NCBI RefSeq assembly: GCF_001482365.1
Contig: NZ_CP013254.1
Coordinates: 2,976,001 to 3,040,000, forward strand
From: Kocuria flava
Lineage (GTDB): Bacteria > Actinomycetota > Actinomycetes > Actinomycetales > Micrococcaceae
Length of the DNA stretch: 64,000 nt
Reading direction: 5' to 3'
The notes beneath the pieces were generated by a model. The model did no database searches and was not told where the DNA came from. It was given only the letters and a program-made list of their open reading frames with translations. Made by a program: the position numbers and the translations under genes. Position 1 is the stretch's first letter; the number at the start of each line of letters is the position of its first letter. This document shows, piece after piece, positions 17,240 to 29,252 of this stretch.

Positions 17240-18625
17240 CCTCTATGGTTTCCGTCAAGCGGCCAGGGCCACCGGTGACGTGTTCTGGGGCTCGGTGGGG
17301 TCTTGGTAGAGGGTGCCGTCGCGCAGCATGGCGAACAGGACGTCGGTCCGTCGGCGGGCCAGGGCGATGATCGCCTGGTTGTGGCGTTTGCCCTGGGCGC
17401 GTTTCCGGTCGTAGTAGGCCCTCGAGGGTGGGTGGTTGAGTGAGGCGAAGGCCGAGAGGAACAGTGCCCGCTTCAGGCGTTTGTTGCCGCCCTTGGCGGC
17501 GTGCTCGCCGCGGATCGAGGTTCCCGACCTTCGGGTGACCGGGGCGATCCCGGCGTAGGAGGCCAAATGCCCGGCATCTCGGAAGTCCTTGCCGACGACC
17601 TCGGTGAGGATTCTCGCGGCGGTCCTGACCCCTATCCCGGGCATCGAGGTCAGGACCGGGCAAAGAGGGTGGGCCTCCACGAGGGCCTCGACCTGGGCGG
17701 CCACCGTGGCCCGTTGGTGGATCAGGCCGGCCAGCTGCCCGGCCAGGATCGGCACGACGGTGGCGGCGGCCTCGGTGCCGGCCACGACCACGGTCTGCTG
17801 CCCCAGAGCGTCGAAGATTTCCTCGGTGAGGGTCTCGGCCAGCCGGGGTGCGTGCTTCTTGAGCCTTGCCCGCACGTGGCCCCTGCCGGCCGCGGCGAGC
17901 TTGGCCGGGGTCGGGTAGCGGCTGAGCAGATCGGCGACCGCCGGGTGGGTCACCCGCGATCCCAGGACCCGTTCCAGGGCGGGGTGGATCTGGGTGAGCA
18001 TGCCCCGTAGGCGGTTGGAGGTGGCGGTGATCTGGGTGGCGAGGTCGTCGTCGAAGCCGGCCAGCACGGCCAGTTCGGCGATCTGGGCCTCATCGACCTG
18101 GATGTCGCGCAGGGTGTGCGGCATGGTCCGGGCGGCCTCGGCGATGATCAGTGCGTCGCGGGCGTCGGTCTTGGCCGTGCCCGGGTGCAGATCGGCGATC
18201 CGGCGCATCGCCAGCCCGGGCAGGTAGGCCACCTGTACGCCATCGGTGCCTTCGGCGACGGCCACCGGCAACGCCCCGATCGTGGCCGGCTGGTCCACGA
18301 CCATCAGCACCGGCCCATGGGCCGCGGCCAGGTCGGTGAGGATGGCCCGCAGCCGGGTCTCGTCGTTAGGCAGGGCCTTGTCGTAGACCGTCTTCCCCGC
18401 AGCCGTCACCGCCACGGCGTGGTGGTCGGACTTGCCGACGTCGAGGCCGACGAACACCGCCGGTTGTGGTTGCTCTGACATGGCCGGGCCCCTTCTCATC
18501 CGCTGCTGTACGAGCATGCTGGCCGGCCGGATGGTGATCACGCTCGGCATCCACGTTACGAAGGCCCTAATCCAGCGGGCCCTGCCTCTATTAGCGATCC
18601 GCGATCACCGGACCGGTCCTCGGTG
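17240..18625 (-). mobile_element. IS110-family insertion sequence (ends approximate)
   Basis: A single IS110-type transposase gene lies between the VFGSN gene and citrate synthase. Slightly lower GC begins near TCTATGGTTTCCGTC (about 17242) and ends near the AT-richer CTCTATTAGCGATCC stretch (about 18588). IS110 elements usually lack terminal inverted repeats, so the ends cannot be fixed here. An imperfect inverted pair, CCGGTCCTCGG / CCGAGGACCGG, flanks 18614-18683 just outside or at the end. Confidence 0.75.
17255..18481 (-). CDS. IS110 family transposase
   Basis: The 408-residue protein has the N-terminal RuvC-like DEDD domain (FVGLDVGKSDHHAVAV; KTDARDALIIAEAART) and the C-terminal transposase_20 domain with SMPGIGVRTAARIL and YAGIAPVTRRSG. 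It appears intact and full length, so the element may be active. ATG 18481 follows GAAGGGGCC-type sequence. Confidence 0.95.
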   Translation of the reverse strand: MSEQPQPAVFVGLDVGKSDHHAVAVTAAGKTVYDKALPNDETRLRAILTDLAAAHGPVLMVVDQPATIGALPVAVAEGTDGVQVAYLPGLAMRRIADLHPGTAKTDARDALIIAEAARTMPHTLRDIQVDEAQIAELAVLAGFDDDLATQITATSNRLRGMLTQIHPALERVLGSRVTHPAVADLLSRYPTPAKLAAAGRGHVRARLKKHAPRLAETLTEEIFDALGQQTVVVAGTEAAATVVPILAGQLAGLIHQRATVAAQVEALVEAHPLCPVLTSMPGIGVRTAARILTEVVGKDFRDAGHLASYAGIAPVTRRSGTSIRGEHAAKGGNKRLKRALFLSAFASLNHPPSRAYYDRKRAQGKRHNQAIIALARRRTDVLFAMLRDGTLYQDPTEPQNTSPVALAA

Positions 18626-18895
18626 ACTACACCCCCCGGATCATGGATGACTGGGGGCAAACGATCATGCCGAGGACCGGCCGGTCAGCACCCCTCCATC
18701 CTGTCGGACCGAGGAGTTGGGAAGAAGGTAACGGGGGCGCTCGGCCCTCGAGGGCGGGAGCGCTCTGCCCCGGGGTCAGCGGCGCTCCGCCCCGGGAGTC
18801 CCGACGCGCAGCCCCCGGGGCAGCTGCGCCCACCCCCGGGAGCCCTGGCGCGCAGCACCCGGGCCGCCGGCGCTCAGCACCCGGGCCGCCGGCGC
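18482..18895. other. Gap between IS110 transposase and citrate synthase
   Basis: About 414 nt without a gene. The first part is the right flank of the IS element. The part nearest gltA (about 18740-18895) is GC-rich with short repeats, including two tandem copies of a 22-nt unit around CAGCACCCGGGCCGCCGGCGCT (18853-18896). No clear terminator stem was found beyond these. Confidence 0.5.
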
Positions 18896-20194
<1,299 letters not shown>

Positions 20195-20370
20195 GGTAGT
20201 CCTCCACGGATGGGATTCAGGGGCCCTGACCCGGAGCGGGCCCGCCGGGCACCTCCTCGGGCGCGACGGGAACGTGTCACGGGACACGGCGTCAGTCGGT
20301 CTACAACCTACCTCTTCGCGCCGCGCACGGACCAATCCCGGCGCGGCGCGAGGGGCCCCGCGGGCGGGTC

Positions 20371-21516
20371 TCAGACGGCGGTCAGGCGCTCGACGGCGGC
20401 GTCGATCCGCTCGTCGGAGGCGGTCAGGGCCAGCCGCACGAAGCCTTCCCCCGCCGTGCCGTAGAACACGCCGGGGCCGACGACGACGCCCCGCTCGGCG
20501 AAGCGCCGGACGGTCTCCCAGGTGTCCTCGCCGGCGGTGCACCACAGGTACAGCCCGGCCTCGGAGTGGACGACGCGCAGCCCGAACGCCTCGGCGGCCG
20601 GCACGAGCCGCTCCCGGCGGGAGCGGTAGCGCGCCTTCTGCGCGAGCACGTGCTCGTCGTCGCCCAGGCCGGCGCGCATCGCCTCCTGCACGGGGGCGGG
20701 CACGATCATCCCGGCGTGCTTGCGGGAGTTGACGAGGTTGCGCATCAGGGTGGCGTCGCCGGCCAGGAACGCCGCACGGTAGCCGGCCACGTTGGACTGC
20801 TTGGACATCGAGTACGCCGACAGCAGCAGGGCGTCGTCGCCCCCGGTGACCCGGGGGTCGAGCACGGAGGGGACGGGCGTCCCTCCCTGCTGGACGTCCC
20901 AGGCGCCCCAGCCCAGCTCGGCGTAGCACTCGTCGGAGGCCACGACGGCGCCCTGGGCGCGGGCCTGGTCCACGATCCGGCGCACGGAGTCGAGGTCCCG
21001 CACGATGCCGGTGGGGTTGCCCGGCGAGTTGATCCACACCAGCCGCACCCGCGCCCGGACGTCGGCGTCGAGCTCGTCGAGGTCGTCGGCGGCGACCGCC
21101 TCGGCCCCGGCCAGGCGGGCGCCGATGTCGTAGGTCGGGTAGGCGACCGTGGGGCGCACGAGCACGTCGCCGGGGCGCAGGCCCAGCAGCAGGGGCAGCC
21201 ACGCGACGAGCTCCTTGGAGCCCACGGTGGGCATCACGGCGGCCGGGTCGAGCCCGGGCACGCCGCGCCGACGGGCGTACCACGCGGCGATCGCCTCGCG
21301 CAGGGCGGCGGTCCCGTGCGTGGTGGGGTACCCGGGTGCGTCGGACGCGGCGGCCAGGGCGCGCTGCACGACCTCGGGGGTGGGGTCGACGGGCGTGCCG
21401 ATCGACAGGTCCACGACCCCGCCGGGGTGCCGGGCGGCGAGCTCCCGGTACGGGACCATCGTGTCCCAGGGGTAGTCGGGCAGGTCCAGCCCGAAGGGCC
21501 GGGCCCCCGACGTCAC
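20371..21516 (-). CDS. dapC: Succinyldiaminopimelate transaminase
   Basis: A 381-residue class I/II PLP aminotransferase with WINSPGNPTG, SDECYAELG and the PLP-lysine motif SAYSMSKQSNVAGYR. The DapC assignment rests on the conserved actinobacterial fdxA-dapC gene pair and the presence of dapD and dapE nearby. The GTG start overlaps the fdxA stop (GTGA), so it is translated after fdxA. Confidence 0.9.
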   Translation of the reverse strand: MTSGARPFGLDLPDYPWDTMVPYRELAARHPGGVVDLSIGTPVDPTPEVVQRALAAASDAPGYPTTHGTAALREAIAAWYARRRGVPGLDPAAVMPTVGSKELVAWLPLLLGLRPGDVLVRPTVAYPTYDIGARLAGAEAVAADDLDELDADVRARVRLVWINSPGNPTGIVRDLDSVRRIVDQARAQGAVVASDECYAELGWGAWDVQQGGTPVPSVLDPRVTGGDDALLLSAYSMSKQSNVAGYRAAFLAGDATLMRNLVNSRKHAGMIVPAPVQEAMRAGLGDDEHVLAQKARYRSRRERLVPAAEAFGLRVVHSEAGLYLWCTAGEDTWETVRRFAERGVVVGPGVFYGTAGEGFVRLALTASDERIDAAVERLTAV

Positions 21517-21842
21517 TGGGCGCCCTGGTTCTGCGGGGGCAGGCCGGCGATGATCGGGTGGTCCTTGTGGGTGTTGCCGAGCTTGGCGGCCCCGCCCGGG
21601 GAGCCGAGGTCGTCGAAGAACTCGACGTTGGCCTTGTAGTACTCGGCCCACTCCTCCGGGGTGTCGTCCTCGTAGTAGATGGCCTCGACGGGGCAGACCG
21701 GCTCGCAGGCCCCGCAGTCCACGCACTCGTCGGGGTGGATGTAGAGCGAGCGCTCGCCCTCGTAGATGCAGTCCACGGGGCACTCCTCGACGCAGGCCTT
21801 GTCCTTCACGTCGACACAGGGCTGGGCGATGACGTAGGTCAC
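21513..21842 (-). CDS. fdxA: 7Fe ferredoxin (3Fe-4S/4Fe-4S)
   Basis: The 109-residue protein has clustered cysteines in CVDVKDKACVEECPVDCIY and CVDCGACEPVCPVEAIYYED, typical of the actinobacterial FdxA with one 3Fe-4S and one 4Fe-4S centre. It serves as a low-potential electron carrier. The GTG start (21842) lies 10 nt after AAAGG. It is the first gene of the fdxA-dapC pair. Confidence 0.95.
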   Translation of the reverse strand: MTYVIAQPCVDVKDKACVEECPVDCIYEGERSLYIHPDECVDCGACEPVCPVEAIYYEDDTPEEWAEYYKANVEFFDDLGSPGGAAKLGNTHKDHPIIAGLPPQNQGAQ

Positions 21843-21899
21843 GGGGGTTCGTACCTTTCTGCTGGGGTGCTCCGCCCAGTCTAACGACCGGCCCGGCAC

Positions 21900-21905
21900 T
21901 ACGAT
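21900..21905 (+). promoter_or_regulatory. -10 hexamer TACGAT, leaderless spacing
   Basis: TACGAT followed by 7 nt (GTCGGGC) and ATG 21913; divergent from fdxA. Confidence 0.5.
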
Positions 21906-21912
21906 GTCGGGC

Positions 21913-22269
21913 ATGGAGCAGCCGTCATCAGCGTCAACATCGTCATCCCGCGTCGCTGCCGGGGAGGCGTCCGCGCCGGCGGACGGTCCTGCGGCCCCCC
22001 CCGGCCCGCCGTCCGCGGCGGGGCGCGCGGCCCTGCGCCTGCTCACCGGCCTGCCGGCGGGCACCCGGGTGAGCGTGCGCCGCGCCCTGCCCGACGACGT
22101 CCCCGGGCTGACCGACGCCCTCGGCGAGCTGGTCCGGGCGGACGAGGCGGGGGTCACCGTGCGCACGCGCCGCGGGGACGTCGTGATCGCGGCGCGGGAC
22201 CTGCGCGCGGCGCGGGCCGTGCCGCCTCCGCCGCCGCGCCGGGCACCCCGCGGGCGGCCCGTGGACTGA
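21913..22269 (+). CDS. Small SH3-like (Rv0428c N-terminal-like) protein
   Basis: The 118-residue protein has a low-complexity N terminus (1-40) and one domain, GTRVSVRRALPDD...DALGELVRAD...VTVRTRRGDVVIA, ending RAARAVPPP. This resembles the SH3-like domain that precedes the acetyltransferase domain in Rv0428c-type proteins, but no acetyltransferase follows here. Function unknown. Confidence 0.7.
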   Translation: MEQPSSASTSSSRVAAGEASAPADGPAAPPGPPSAAGRAALRLLTGLPAGTRVSVRRALPDDVPGLTDALGELVRADEAGVTVRTRRGDVVIAARDLRAARAVPPPPPRRAPRGRPVD

Positions 22270-22449
22270 CCGGACGGCCCCGGGCCGGAGGGAGCAGCTC
22301 CCGCGGGCCGGGTTCGGACGAGGTCCCACCGGCGCGGCGTCCCCGCGGCGGGGACCCGGGCCCGCGGACACGGCTCCGCCGGCGCGCGGCAGGACCGGAT
22401 CGACCGGGCGGGCCGGCCCGGTGCGGCGGTCTCCGCGGCGAGCGCCCGG

Positions 22450-23868
22450 TCAGGCCGTGCGCAGCTCCCGCCGGCGGGTGCGCACCCAGCGGGCCGTGAC
22501 GAGCACGGAGAGCAGCGTCGTGGCGAGGACCACGACGAACCAGGCCACGCCCACCACGCCGATCGGCGCGTCCGGGTCGGTGACGACCAGCGCGGACCCG
22601 TCCCGGCCCCGGGCGAGCAGCCACGCCAGGACGTAGGCGACGAGCCCCGGCACGGCGGCGGCCCACACGCGGTGCGTCGCGGTCCCGGCCCAGACGGACA
22701 GGCACAGCAGCAGGGCCGCGCCGAAGGCGAGCCCCCAGGGCAACCACCAGCCCGTGCCCGAGTACCAGATGGACCCGTGCAGGACGGTGGCCACCGACCC
22801 GCCGAGCAGCCCGGCGAGGACGGAGGTGGCCAGGGCCGAGACCACGGTCGCGGGCGGGTCCGCGTCCCGCCGCGGTCCCGGGCCGGCGCCGGCGCGCGGG
22901 GTCCCCGGTCCGGGGGCCCCGGGACCCGCGCCGGGTGGGCCCGCCGCCGCGGCGTCCCCGGCGGGCCGCTCGTCCTGGCGGCGGTCCCCGCCGAGCAGCC
23001 GGTAGGTCTCGAGGGCGCTGAAGGGCTGCCACACGCCATTGGAGAGGGCGAAGCGGGTGCCGTCGGCGTCGAGCACGAGCTGCGTGGCGTGGGCGGCCAT
23101 CGCGGCCCGCTTGCGCTCCGCGGAGCCGTGCACGGCGGCCTGGGTCCGGGCGTCGCCGGGCCGGGGCTCGCCCTCGGCCGCCCACACCAGCGGGACGGAC
23201 CAGGCGTCCCCTCCCGCGCCGGGCCGGGCGGCGAGGGCGACGGCACGCACGGCGACCTCGTGCGTGCGCACGTGGTCGGGGTGGCCGTAGCCCCCGTCGT
23301 CGTCGTAGGTCACGAGGACGTGGGGACGCAGGGCGCGCACGGCCGCCGCCACGTGGGCGCCCGCCGCCCCCGGGTCGGCGGCGGTGAGGCTGTGCGGCGA
23401 GGAGTCCTCCGCCGGGCCGGCGCGGCCGTCGGCGCCCCAGGCCATGCCCGAGTCGGTGTAGCCGCCGGTCGCGGGCAGCTCCGCCGACCCGTCCCGGGCC
23501 GGGGGCTCCCCGGCGAAGAAGCGGTCGGTCACGCCGAGGGCGGCCGCGGCGTCGTCCAGCTCCCCCACCCGGTACAGCCCGAGTGCGGTGCCGCCGTCGC
23601 CGGCGCGCTCGGCCTCGAGGTGGCGCAGCGGCTCGGGGACGACCTCGCCGCGCTCGCCGCGGGTCATGGTCAGCAGCACGACCTGCGCGCCGAGCAGCGC
23701 GTAGTGGCCCATGGTGGCGCCGGTGGCGATCGACTCGTCGTCGGGGTGCGCGTGGACGAACAGGAGCCGGGCGTCCTCGGGGCGCAGCCCGGCGGGCAGC
23801 AGCCCCGGCAGGGCGTCCTCGCGCACGAGGGCGCCCTGCTCGGGGTACTGCGGGACGGGCTGCGTCAC
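22450..23868 (-). CDS. mshB: MshB-type LmbE deacetylase fused to a C-terminal membrane domain
   Basis: Residues about 30-305 are an LmbE/PIG-L zinc deacetylase: AHPDDE (40-45), TRGERGEV and GYGHPDHVRTH supply the metal site. MshB removes acetate from GlcNAc-inositol in mycothiol synthesis. After a Pro/Gly-rich linker (about 310-345) come four hydrophobic segments (about 350-460) like the DUF6113 family, which I know as a separate neighbour gene in relatives. The total of 472 residues is longer than usual MshB (about 300). A GTG start near 23868 is likely. Mca is the alternative assignment. Confidence 0.85.
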   Translation of the reverse strand: MTQPVPQYPEQGALVREDALPGLLPAGLRPEDARLLFVHAHPDDESIATGATMGHYALLGAQVVLLTMTRGERGEVVPEPLRHLEAERAGDGGTALGLYRVGELDDAAAALGVTDRFFAGEPPARDGSAELPATGGYTDSGMAWGADGRAGPAEDSSPHSLTAADPGAAGAHVAAAVRALRPHVLVTYDDDGGYGHPDHVRTHEVAVRAVALAARPGAGGDAWSVPLVWAAEGEPRPGDARTQAAVHGSAERKRAAMAAHATQLVLDADGTRFALSNGVWQPFSALETYRLLGGDRRQDERPAGDAAAAGPPGAGPGAPGPGTPRAGAGPGPRRDADPPATVVSALATSVLAGLLGGSVATVLHGSIWYSGTGWWLPWGLAFGAALLLCLSVWAGTATHRVWAAAVPGLVAYVLAWLLARGRDGSALVVTDPDAPIGVVGVAWFVVVLATTLLSVLVTARWVRTRRRELRTA

Positions 23869-23890
23869 GGCCGCTCCAGGTGCCCGGGGC

Positions 23891-25804
<1,914 letters not shown>

Positions 25805-26384
25805 GCGCGTGGGTTCTCTCTTCGGGTGGGGAGGCGTCAGGAGGAACGACCTCCCGTGGATGCGCCCGTGCGGCGCCGCGGCGGCCCGGTCGCGTCCGGG
25901 CGGGGCGCCCTGGGAACGGGCCGCCGACCATTCTACCCCGCCGGGCCGCCGTCCCGCTGTGATGCACCCGACGGACGGGCTGCGGGCCGGGCCGTGCGCG
26001 CGCTCCGCAGCCGGGGCTCGGTCCGCAGCCGGGGCTCGGGTCACCGCGGTCCCGGGGCGCCGGGCGCCGACATCGGGGCGGAGAACCGGTCCGCCGCCGT
26101 TGCGGGGCCGCCGTCGCGACGGGACCGGCACCTGGCCCGCCGCCGCTGCGGGGCCGCGGCCGGGCCCGCCGCCGCGACGGGACCGGGAACCGGTCCACCG
26201 CTGCTGCGGAGCAGTCCTGGGCCGCGGACCGCCCGTGCCGCCGGGCGGTGGTGCACCGCGCCGGTGGTGTGGTGCACGGGCGGGTCGTGCACGGCTCGGC
26301 GGCGAGGTGCCGCACTCCTCGACCCGGCCGTCCGCGCACCCCTTCCCCCCTTGTGGTGTCGGAGGCACGCGGGAGGATGAGCCC
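25805..26384. other. 580-nt intergenic stretch with GC-rich repeats
   Basis: No gene is supported here. It contains a perfect tandem duplication of an 18-nt unit (26004-26021 and 26022-26039) and interspersed near-copies of CGCGACGGGACCGG around 26110-26190. There is also an inverted pair GTGCACC/GGTGCAC near 26249-26277. It holds the divergent upstream regions of typA and the HNH gene. Confidence 0.6.
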
Positions 26385-28418
26385 ATGTCGACGACGACGA
26401 CGGCGCCGCTGCCCGCACCGGCCGCTCCCTCCCCGGGGGCGACCGCCTCGGTGCGCACGGCTGCCGCGGGACGTCCCGGACCCGGTGCCGGCGAACCGGC
26501 CGCCCCGGGGTCCGCGGGCGCCGGGCCTGTCGGGAGCACGGGTCCGAACGCCGGGGCCCCCGGTGCCGCGCCGTGTCCGGCCGGGGCCGCCCACGCCGGA
26601 CCTGCTGCCGCCGGGTCCGCGGGCGGCGGGCTCGCCGGCGCAGGGGACGTGGACGCCGGGCCCGGGGCGCACGCGCGGGCCGCCGTGACGGGGATGCTGG
26701 CCGCGCAGGCGGCGGAGTCCCGGGCCGTGGCCGTGCGCCTGCGGTGCGTCGCCCGGCTCTTCGGCGCCGTGCGGGAGGCGAGGGTGGCGGAGGCGCACGA
26801 GGCACTGGCCGCGTGCGGCGAGGCCTCCGGGGCCGGTGGTGCACGCCGCGTGGACGGCTGCGGGCTCCCCGGCAACGGCAAGCAGTCGTCCCCGAGGGCG
26901 GCGACGCGCCTCTCCTCCCCGGCCGGGGACCTTCCGGCAGCGGCGGGCACGAGCTCCGCGGGACCCCGGCAGCACGGGAGGCACGGACTGCCGTCCGCGA
27001 GCGCTCCGCACCGGCACCGTTGCGCCGCGCCGGGTGCGGCTCGGACCGCTCGCCGCGTGCACGACGAGCTGCTGGCGGGCCTGACCCGGCACCGGCTCGT
27101 CCTGGAGACCGCCGCCGAGGTCGGCGTCGCCCTGCGACTGCCGGCCGGCACCGCCGCGACCGTCGTGGCGGAGGCCCTCGTGCTGATCGAGGACCTGCCC
27201 GACGTGCTCACGGCCCTGGAGGCGGGGACGATCACGTGGCCGCACGCCCGGGTCGCGGTCCAGCAGTGGCAGGAGCTCGTGGACGAGGCACCACGGGACG
27301 CCCTGCCCGTGGACCGTGCCGTCGTGCTGGTGCAGGAGATGCTCGAGCGGGCCCCGCACGTGACGGTCGCCCAGCTGCGCGCCTTCGCGCACCGGCGCCG
27401 GGCGAGGCTGCTCGCGGACGCCGAGGAGCGCCGCCGCAGGGCGGCGCGCAAGCACCGGACCGTGTGGGTCGAACCGGCCGAGGACGGTCTGGCCTGGGTG
27501 CACGCCCTGCTCGACGCCCCCGTGGCCCGTGCCGTCGAGGACCGTGTCGAACGGCTGGCCGGGACGGTGCTGGCCGCGGAGCGGCAGCGGGTCCCGGACG
27601 GGCTGCAGGCGAGGCCGGGCACCGGGCCGGAGGACCGGGAGCAGAGGTCTGCCGGTGAGGTGCGCGCGGACGTGCTGGCCGATCTGCTCCTCGACGGCGA
27701 GCTGCCGGAGCGCTCCGGGGTGCCTCGGGGGATCCGTGGCCGGGTGTGCGTGACGGTGCCGGTCGGGATCCTCCTCGCTCCGGACGCCGCCGCAGGGTGG
27801 ACGAGCTCACCGGCGAGCGGGGCCGCTGCGGAGCTGGAGGGCTACGGGCCCATCGGCGCGGAGGTGGCGCGCCGGCTGGCCGCCGGTGCCGGCTCCTGGC
27901 ACCGGCTGCTGACGCACCCGGTCAGCGGGGTCGTCCTGGAGCACGACCGGAGCGTGTACGCCGTGCCGGCCGACCTGCGCCGTCATCTGCGGGTGCGGGA
28001 CGACACCTGCCGCTTCCCCGGCTGCCGCCGGCCGGCCGGCGGCGCGGACGTGGACCACACCGTCGCGTGGGAGGACGGTGGGACCACCGGCGCGTCGAAC
28101 CTGGCGCACCTGTGCCGGCACCACCACCTGGTCGAGCACCGGGGCGGCCCCCTCGGGCAGTGGTCGGTGCGCCGCGTCCCCGGTCCGGGCGGTGCGAGGG
28201 ACCCGGGGGTGCTGGAGTGGCGGTCGCCGTCGGGGGTCGTGCGCCGCACCGTCCCGGAGACGGCCGGACCGGAGGCGAGCCGCGTCCTGGATCCCGGCGG
28301 GCCGCCGGGAGGCCGTCCCGGCGGAGGGCGAGCAGGGCACGGCACCGATTCCGCTCTGCCCGGGACGGCGGCGGGTGCATCCCACCGTACCGGCGCGGAC
28401 GATCACCCGCCGTTCTGA
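26385..28418 (+). CDS. DUF222/HNH endonuclease domain protein
   Basis: The 677-residue protein begins with about 100 low-complexity Ala/Pro/Gly residues. It continues with the helical DUF222 region (about 220-500) and ends with an HNH nuclease motif: FPGCRRPAGGADVDHTVAWE and NLAHLCRHHHLVEH (about 543-585). The fold is very common in actinobacteria, often in many copies per genome, and the role is unclear. The ATG has GGGAGGA 9 nt upstream. An unconserved insert (about 150-215) and a long tail are also present. Confidence 0.9.
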   Translation: MSTTTTAPLPAPAAPSPGATASVRTAAAGRPGPGAGEPAAPGSAGAGPVGSTGPNAGAPGAAPCPAGAAHAGPAAAGSAGGGLAGAGDVDAGPGAHARAAVTGMLAAQAAESRAVAVRLRCVARLFGAVREARVAEAHEALAACGEASGAGGARRVDGCGLPGNGKQSSPRAATRLSSPAGDLPAAAGTSSAGPRQHGRHGLPSASAPHRHRCAAPGAARTARRVHDELLAGLTRHRLVLETAAEVGVALRLPAGTAATVVAEALVLIEDLPDVLTALEAGTITWPHARVAVQQWQELVDEAPRDALPVDRAVVLVQEMLERAPHVTVAQLRAFAHRRRARLLADAEERRRRAARKHRTVWVEPAEDGLAWVHALLDAPVARAVEDRVERLAGTVLAAERQRVPDGLQARPGTGPEDREQRSAGEVRADVLADLLLDGELPERSGVPRGIRGRVCVTVPVGILLAPDAAAGWTSSPASGAAAELEGYGPIGAEVARRLAAGAGSWHRLLTHPVSGVVLEHDRSVYAVPADLRRHLRVRDDTCRFPGCRRPAGGADVDHTVAWEDGGTTGASNLAHLCRHHHLVEHRGGPLGQWSVRRVPGPGGARDPGVLEWRSPSGVVRRTVPETAGPEASRVLDPGGPPGGRPGGGRAGHGTDSALPGTAAGASHRTGADDHPPF

Positions 28419-28549
28419 GTGCCGAGGCCGTCCGGAGGTCACGGCACAGCAGGTCGGTGCCGGGTCCGTCGCCGGCCCGACGGCGCACCGCGGCACCCCC
28501 TCAGCACGCCTGTGGCAGAAGCCCCCGGGTCACCGCCGGGCCCGGACCG

Positions 28550-29248
28550 TCACCAGGAGGGCAGCGCGGGCAGCGGCCCGTCGGCCTCCACGTTCTCCGT
28601 CTCGCCGCGGGCCAGCCACTCGAGCAGCCCCTCACGGTCGGACTCGACGCGCAGGGCGCCGTCACCGACGACCCACTCGTCGCGCTCCTCGGTCACCAGG
28701 GTCATGCCCGGGGCGCCCTTGGCGCGCATCGTCCGCACCGCGGCCTCGAGGGCGTTGAGCAGGGAGTCCGGGTCGGCCTCCTCGATCGTCCAGGCGGTGT
28801 CGAGGTCGTGGTGGTGGACGACGACCTCGGCGATGCGCAGGGCAACGAGCGAGGTCGCCGGGACGGGCTTGCCGTGCAGGTCCACCTCCTCGACCACGAT
28901 CTCGCCGCTGAGGCGCTGGGCCTGCTCGGCGAAGTACGCCGCGGACTCCCGGGCCTCGCGGACGAGCTCCGCGCGGGGCAGGGCGGCGAGCTCGGCGATC
29001 TCCTGCGCCCGTGCCTCGGGCGAGGGGTAGACGCTCTTCTGCTCCCCCGTCGTGACCCAGTCGATCAGGTTCACGAGCCGGCGGCCGTTGGACGCGAGGT
29101 GGGCGACGACGTCGGCACGGGTCCAGCCCTCGCACATGGAGGGAGAGGTCAGCTCGTCCTCGGAGAGCGACTCCACGGTGGCGAGGTAGGTCTCCGTCTC
29201 GCGGTCGAGGCGTTGCAGGTCCGAGTGCAGTCGTGCGGGATTGATCAT
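28550..29248 (-). CDS. Maleylpyruvate isomerase-family (mycothiol-dependent) protein
   Basis: A 232-residue DinB-like protein with the His-Glu-His metal pattern of mycothiol-dependent maleylpyruvate isomerase: H50 (GWTRADVVAH), E141 and H145 (AEVVVHHHDLD). It is a TIGR03083-type family member. The substrate is unknown; a mycothiol link fits the mshB gene in the same window. It is preceded by its own leaderless promoter inside the stop region of the upstream gene. Confidence 0.85.
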   Translation of the reverse strand: MINPARLHSDLQRLDRETETYLATVESLSEDELTSPSMCEGWTRADVVAHLASNGRRLVNLIDWVTTGEQKSVYPSPEARAQEIAELAALPRAELVREARESAAYFAEQAQRLSGEIVVEEVDLHGKPVPATSLVALRIAEVVVHHHDLDTAWTIEEADPDSLLNALEAAVRTMRAKGAPGMTLVTEERDEWVVGDGALRVESDREGLLEWLARGETENVEADGPLPALPSW

Positions 29249-29252
29249 GCGT

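Noticed and set aside
17240..18625. Exact ends and target duplication for the IS110 element
   Set aside because: IS110 elements lack inverted repeats and I found no duplicated flank, so only approximate limits are given.
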